From: Aselliscus stoliczkanus
Lineage: Eukaryota > Chordata > Mammalia > Chiroptera > Hipposideridae
NCBI GenBank assembly: GCA_033961575.1
Contig: CM066732.1
Coordinates: 100,059,187 to 100,123,186, forward strand
Length of the DNA: 64,000 nt
Direction: 5' to 3'
Shown here: piece after piece, positions 59,501-64,000 of the stretch
How positions within the stretch are numbered: the stretch's first letter is position 1
How the letters are laid out: every line of letters starts with the position of its first letter
Made by a program: the position numbers and the translations under genes
Notes under the pieces: model-generated
Told to the model about the DNA's origin: nothing
Seen by the model: the letters and a program-made list of their open reading frames with translations, nothing else
The model's database searches: none

Positions 59501-61781
59501 GAAACCCTAATTTAAAGGAGAGAGAAGAACATATATGAGATGAATTGATGGATTGGGTGATATGTTCCCTTCTGTTTGTGTAGCATCACACGTTTTTAGG
59601 TAACTGCTCTAGTTGTGCTCTAGGGCTTCCTGGACTATGAGGGGAGACAGGCTTGTATGCATAATACAGTGAGTTAGCTTTGTTAGAGATGGATATGGTA
59701 TGTTATGGGAGTTTATGGGACCAGTAACTTGATGGAGCATTGGAAAAAATTCTAGATCTTCCTAAAGGTGATGATATTTGAGGTCTATTTTTGAAGAATA
59801 AAAATATTGCCAAGCGTAAGGGGGAGAAAGAGTCTTTGAGAACATATAGGTTTCATAAAGACTGTTAGTGAATCAGCAAAAGTACACACAAAAAAGAAAA
59901 TTATAATCTGTTGTTGTATCCCCTGAAAAGAATATACTAGCTTCAAGTAAACAGAAACAGTGATCTTGATAGTTATGAATGAAGGCGATATCTGTAAGAG
60001 GAAGCCTCTGTGAAAGCCCATTTTTAAATGGTTTGATTCTGTCTACCACACCCAGGTTCCGCAAGAAAACCCTCTGTGTTTCTGGAACAATCTTACGTAA
60101 GAGTTTCCCTAGGCAAATCCTATAATTGACCTTCATGCTTGGAACAACAAAAGAGCCTTGAATCAATCTGTAAAAAAAAGTTGTAAATACATATAATTAG
60201 ATAACTGTAGAAAAGTTAATTTACATTCTCGCCTTGCCTTCAAGACTGTGTTGTTTTCAGTCCCCTATCTTTTCCTTTAATTCTAAAACTTCTTAAAGTG
60301 CCTTAGGTATTTCCACTCTAATCATTTTCTTAAAGAATGATTGCAAACATTTCAAAACTCTGGATTGACATTTTCAGTATATGGTATATGGATTTCTCTG
60401 TATTTTTTTCCCCCAGCTCCCGTAGGCCAAAATCAAAAATTCAGCTACTATGTAATTAATATTTACCTTTAATACCTAAAATTGGCTCGTGATCATTTCT
60501 CTGAGGAAACTGAAAATTAGTAATTGAGTGTATTACATAGCTTAGAGCCATGTAAGTAGATTTTTCATATAGAATTATGTTTCTTTTCCCAGAAAAAAAA
60601 AATTAACACATGGTAAAGAAAAGTGAGTCAATTTCCTTTGAGACACCATGATATCAGTATATGTGTTGAATGACTTAGAAATTTGGGATTACCTTGACAG
60701 AAATGCATCTGTGCTTGTAAAAGATTAGATTGGGGATGATGAAGGCAAAACACTGAGAACTCTGTGCAAGCTAAGGACACTTGGTTTTGAAGGTCATCCA
60801 TTTTATCAATATTTTCTCTACATGGCACTGGAAAGTCAGCACTCTCTGTTAAACTCCTGACTAATGCAATGGCCCTGTGTTTGAGGCAAAAGCCAATGCT
60901 CTCCATGGCAAGAGGGCATTTTGAGTTGAACTTCCCAAACCATTCACTACTTAGATGCTTTCAAGAAGTCACCAGCTTCCTTAAGCATTATTTTAGGAAA
61001 ATCCCTTGTTGACATTTGTAGAGAAATGTCACGTTCATAAAATTACAAGTAAAAGTGAAGAGTTTATCACCGTTTTATCATAACCTAGACCTCTGCTGAT
61101 ATTGTGTTCAGCAGTGTCCGGCAGACTGCAGGGACTCAACACAATTTTTTAATGTCGTCCATTTAGCCTCCCATTTTTACCAGTGAGGTTCAGGTTATGA
61201 TCATTATACTTTTCTTACATATGTTAATCTAGTTGGAACATGAGTAAGCAATGCTGGGCCTATTATGTAATTATTGAACAGAACATACTATAATATATCC
61301 CATACTCATGCAAAATAATTGAATATTTACTGTATTTAGTCAACATAACCACTCATGTCTTCAGTTTCCCATTTACATAATGGAAATGGAGCTAATTATC
61401 TAGCCCTACAGTAAAGCGCAAAGGATCTAATGACTTTAAAGATAAAGCTGCCTGCACAGACCAGCAATTGTCATCCTTGTGAAAAACCTCCAGTGAATAC
61501 AACAGAAATATGTGTACTACTACTTTATTCTTGAGCCCCTCAAGACAGCTAAAACAATGTCCAAGTTTTAAGTGGAGACGGGCTGTTTAAGTCTAAAAAC
61601 ATAGACCTTTCATGACATTCCTCAGTGTGGCTGAAATTGTTGGCCATCATGGCAATGGCCAAACCCCATATTTCCTTGTGGTATGTTTTGCTTCATATAT
61701 GAATAGGCTTAAAATATGTATCCCTGTTTATCTGAAGACTCTGACACCTATTTCACAATATTAGTCCATCTCCCTTTTTAG
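59501..61781. other. Unique-looking DNA ending in the exon D acceptor
   Basis: No named repeat and no other exon found. ORFs at 59785-60166 and 60628-60906 (minus strand) lack motifs. The low density of transposons here contrasts with 43-57 kb. The end supplies TCCATCTCCCTTTTTAG, the acceptor of exon D. Confidence 0.4.
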
Positions 61782-61825
61782 AAACTTACAGTATTACGGT
61801 ATATGTGCCCAAGATAGCACACAAA
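61782..61825 (+). CDS. Candidate coding exon D of the same unidentified gene
   Basis: A strong acceptor, CCATCTCCCTTTTTAG|A, and a strong donor, CACAAA|GTAAGT, enclose 44 nt. With the base carried over from exon C (A|AA, lysine) it reads TYSITVYVPKIAHK and ends on a codon boundary, so the next exon, beyond the window, should start in phase 0. The exon is short and an open frame of this length is weak evidence alone; support comes from the two good splice sites and the phase match. Another small exon between C and D cannot be excluded. Confidence 0.5.
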
Positions 61826-62258
61826 GTAAGTCTTCATTTGAACCAGAGGTGTGGGCCCTGGCTGTGCTGAGAATCATACCTGTGGGTAATGATCACTGTC
61901 CTCCAAAGGAGGTTGGTGGCCAGCATGTCCTTGATGAATATTTCCTGATGGCCACCAGTATGTGATCACACCAGTATCCTTTTCCAAGTGGAGATCAACA
62001 CTCTCAGCCTTCACCTTCTATTTCCTCAAACTCACAGCATGCACACATGCCTGCATCAGTTCCTTCAACAGACATGGGTTCATAGCTGTCCTCCATGGCT
62101 TGGTCATTACCCTGCATGGCATTTGGGTCTAAAAGGCAAATGTGCAAAGTGGACAACAAATGTGTTATAGAAAGCAGATAAGATCACTTGTTCTAGGAGA
62201 GATTAAGAACAGACCCTGTGGTCATTCAGAAGAGGAAGATGAGATAAGGTGATGGCAT

Positions 62259-62286
62259 GGGGGGGGAAGGGAGGGGAAGGGAAAGG
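62259..62286 (+). other. Potential G-quadruplex tract
   Basis: Four guanine runs of 8, 3, 4 and 3 bases are separated by AA, A and AA, followed by AAAGG. The pattern meets the usual four-tract rule with very short loops. It lies in the intron after exon D on the coding strand, so it would also be in the transcript if the gene model is right. Confidence 0.6.
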
Positions 62287-62559
62287 ATAATTAAGGGAAC
62301 ATAGGGTTTGAAGTGATCCCGTTCTATAAACATTTCGGCTTTTCTAGGGCAACCAGCCAGTCTGTTTTACCCAGGACTGAGGATTTTCTCAGTATGCAAG
62401 GCTTTCAGTATTAAAACTGGGAGAGTCCTGGGCAAACTGGTGACCCCACATTTCCTACACTTTCACCCATTGTGTGATTTAAGGATGACGTGTTGATTCC
62501 AACAACTGAATATTTCTTTAAAGTGTCTCCTCCTCTCTTTCACCACTTTTACATAGTCT

Positions 62560-62745
62560 GTTCAGTTTTCATAAATTCTTTCCTGATTACTCCTAAAACC
62601 TCCTATCCACCCTCTTTCTGGACAACAGAATGATCTTTCTAAAATAAACCCAGTCAGGTCACTCCTCTGCTTAGAATTCTTCAATCACTGCTCATTGCCT
62701 TTGGGATAAAATCCAATTTCTTTAGTGTGTGTAATAATTATGTAG
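62560..62745 (+). repeat. L2-like LINE relic
   Basis: GAATGATCTTTCTAAAATAA, AGGTCACTCCTCTGCTTAGA, ATTCTTCAATCACTGCTCAT and TGCCTTTGGGATAAAATCCA follow the L2 order in sense orientation. Confidence 0.7.
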
Positions 62746-62799
62746 GAGGAGAGGCTCTTTAAAAAATAAAATTTACATTCATGTATGTGTTTATAATCC

Positions 62800-62955
62800 A
62801 ACAAATATATCTGTTGAGGGTCCAGTATGTGGCAAACACTGTTCTAGGACAGTGTTTGGGTTAAGGTGGTAAGCGAACAAAGTTCCCATCGCATATAGCA
62901 TACATTCTACTGGGGCAGGGGCAGGCAATAAACAAATATGTACTGAATGAAGTAA
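62800..62955. repeat. Ancient mammalian repeat fragment
   Basis: GGGTCCAGTATGTGGCAAAC, ACTGTTCTAGGACAGTGTTT, ATACATTCTACTGGGGCAGG and CAATAAACAAATATGTACTG are a well-known ancient interspersed phrase order (L2/L3 class by memory). It is cut at 62955 by the mariner. Confidence 0.5.
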
Positions 62956-63524
62956 TATGAGGTCTGACAAGTCCGTAAACTCATCCTAGAAAACGTGCTA
63001 CATACCTTATTGCTGAATATCACTATGGTCACCTTCGAAGTACTCCCCTTGGGAAGCTATGCAGTGACATCAGCACTAGCCAATCCTTCAAAGCAATTTT
63101 GGAACTCTTTTTCTGGAATGGCCATCAAAGCTGTCATTATATTACGCTTGATGTCCTGAATGTCATCAAAATGTCTTCCTTTCAATATTCCCGTTATCTT
63201 AGGGTAAAGAAAGAAGTCATTGGGGGCCAGATCAGGTAAGTACGGAGGGTGTTCCAACACAGTTATTGGAATTACTAAAAAGTCCCTCATAGATAGTGCC
63301 GTGTGAGCTGATGCATTGTCGTGATGTTAGGGCCATGAATTGTTGGTGAAAAGTTCAGGTTGTCTAACTTTTTCACACAGCCTTTTCAGCACTTCCAAAT
63401 AGTCAATTTGGTTAACTGTTTGTCCAGTTGGTATAAATTCATAATAAATAATCCCTCTGATATCCAAAATGGTTAGCAACATCATTGCAACAAGGCCACG
63501 CACTTAATTCTCAGACCTCTCGTA
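62956..63524 (-). mobile_element. Internally deleted mariner with both terminal repeats
   Basis: The left end TATGAGGTCTGACAAGT and the inverted right end TACGAGAGGTCTGAGAATTA share the mariner-type GAGGTCTGA motif, and TA flanks both sides (62956-62957, 63523-63524). Between them the minus strand encodes only the C-terminal half of a mariner transposase. The right terminal repeat is joined directly to mid-gene sequence, so about half of a 1.3-kb element has been lost. It has no capacity to transpose by itself. Confidence 0.8.
62995..63500 (-). pseudogene. Mariner transposase, C-terminal half, broken
   Basis: Reading on the minus strand from about 63500: ILDIRGIIYYEFIPTGQTVN carries the first visible catalytic aspartate region. 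HHDNASAHTALSMRDF follows, then EHPPYLPDLAPNDFFLYPKI with the PDLAPxDFF motif that holds the last catalytic Asp, then LKGRHFDDIQDIKRNIMTAL and EKEFQNCFEG. The order and spacing are those of the DD34D domain. At least one stop lies before the HHDN motif, and the helix-turn-helix half is missing. The longest surviving frame is 77 codons (63057-63290). Confidence 0.8.
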
Positions 63525-63589
63525 TGTTGTTAGACTTTCAAATAAACCGAAGATGAGTAAGAGAATAAGAGGGTGGGTACAATTTTAGA

Positions 63590-64000
63590 TAGTGTGGTCA
63601 GGGAAAGCTTCTCTGAGCGACACCTGAGCATGAAACATGGTCCTGGGAATATTTAGGGAAAATAATATTCTAAGAAGAGAGAATAACAAATAAGTACAAA
63701 AATCCTGAGTTGGGAGAATATATGGTGCCCTCAAGAGAGAAAAGAATAGGAATTCCATGTATGGCTGAAAAGGGGTATGGGAAGATTGACAGGAAAGAGC
63801 AAAGGGCAAGCCAATAGCCAGAGCGTCTAGAGATTTGTAGGCCATTTTAAAGACTTAATTTCATTCCAATGAGATGGTCAGCCCCTTAGAGTTTTGAGCA
63901 AAGGGGTGGCATGATTTGCATTTTAAAAAGGTGTCTCAGGCAGCTATTGTGCAAGAGACTATTACAAGAATAGAATTGAGGAGACCATGTTTGTGTTTGA
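63590..64000 (-). repeat. L2-like LINE relic, antisense
   Basis: GATTTGTAGGCCATTTTAAA, GAGTTTTGAGCAAAGGGGTG, GCATGATTTGCATTTTAAAA and AGGCAGCTATTGTGCAAGAG follow the reverse order of the L2 3' region. It continues past the window end. The 86-codon ORF at 63585-63845 is incidental. Confidence 0.6.

Noticed and set aside
63231..63243. Splice donor ATCAG|GTAAGT on the plus strand as the exit of a further exon
   Set aside because: It lies inside the antisense mariner transposase sequence, and no acceptor plus open frame in phase 0 precedes it.

Overview
The window looks like nuclear DNA from a placental mammal, most likely a bat. It is AT-rich and dense in decayed LINE-1, with ancient MIR, L2, MER5A-like and Tigger-like relics. 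At least nine copies of a young tRNA-derived SINE are present; its head ends in GTGACACTGCCCTC plus an A-tail and resembles the Ves-type SINEs of bats. The bat assignment rests on my recollection of that SINE family and should be tested by search. Nothing prokaryotic (operons, CRISPR, IS elements) is present.

No long conserved ORF exists. However, four short plus-strand segments behave like consecutive coding exons of one unidentified gene: 1-68 (5' cut by the window), 28477-28573, 42926-43024 and 61782-61825. Every visible boundary is GT/AG. The three internal acceptors have pyrimidine tracts and three of the four donors are strong. Reading phases chain without conflict (0, then 1, then 1, then 0), giving a 102-codon open frame whose introns are about 28.4, 14.4 and 18.8 kb. 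I could not name the protein. On this reading almost all of the window is intron.

Layout. 0-13 kb: mostly unique or very old DNA with a SINE, a 69-bp piggyBac-like MITE with TTAA ends (1744-1812), MIR/MER5A/L2 relics, an alternating (AT)n/(GA)n array (9621-9890) and a Tigger-like deletion derivative that keeps the transposase start (10788-11345). 13-20 kb: old LINE-1 pieces in both orientations with two SINEs. 20-28 kb: LTR-like pieces, an antisense LINE-1 with a SINE inside it, and a MaLR-type LTR with adjoining internal sequence (26168-about 27000). 28-34 kb: exon B, a 5'-truncated SINE, and a long antisense LINE-1 with a younger antisense LINE-1 3' end beside it. 34-43 kb: mostly unrecognised DNA, a MER5A relic and a long inverted repeat made from mariner sequence (39727-40160). 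43-57 kb: exon C, then nested LINE-1s. The clearest is a 3.2-kb LINE-1 derivative (47061-50278) bounded by target duplications, lacking the middle of ORF2, and inserted in an older ORF2 that also carries a 450-bp compound SINE. 57-64 kb: LTR-like sequence, simple repeats, a candidate conserved noncoding block, exon D, a possible G-quadruplex, L2 pieces and a mariner that kept both ends but lost the 5' half of its transposase.

I see no new biological system. The main results are the spliced gene model, which has no matching long ORF, and several well-bounded mobile-element structures. Repeat family names come from memory of consensus features, without a database search.
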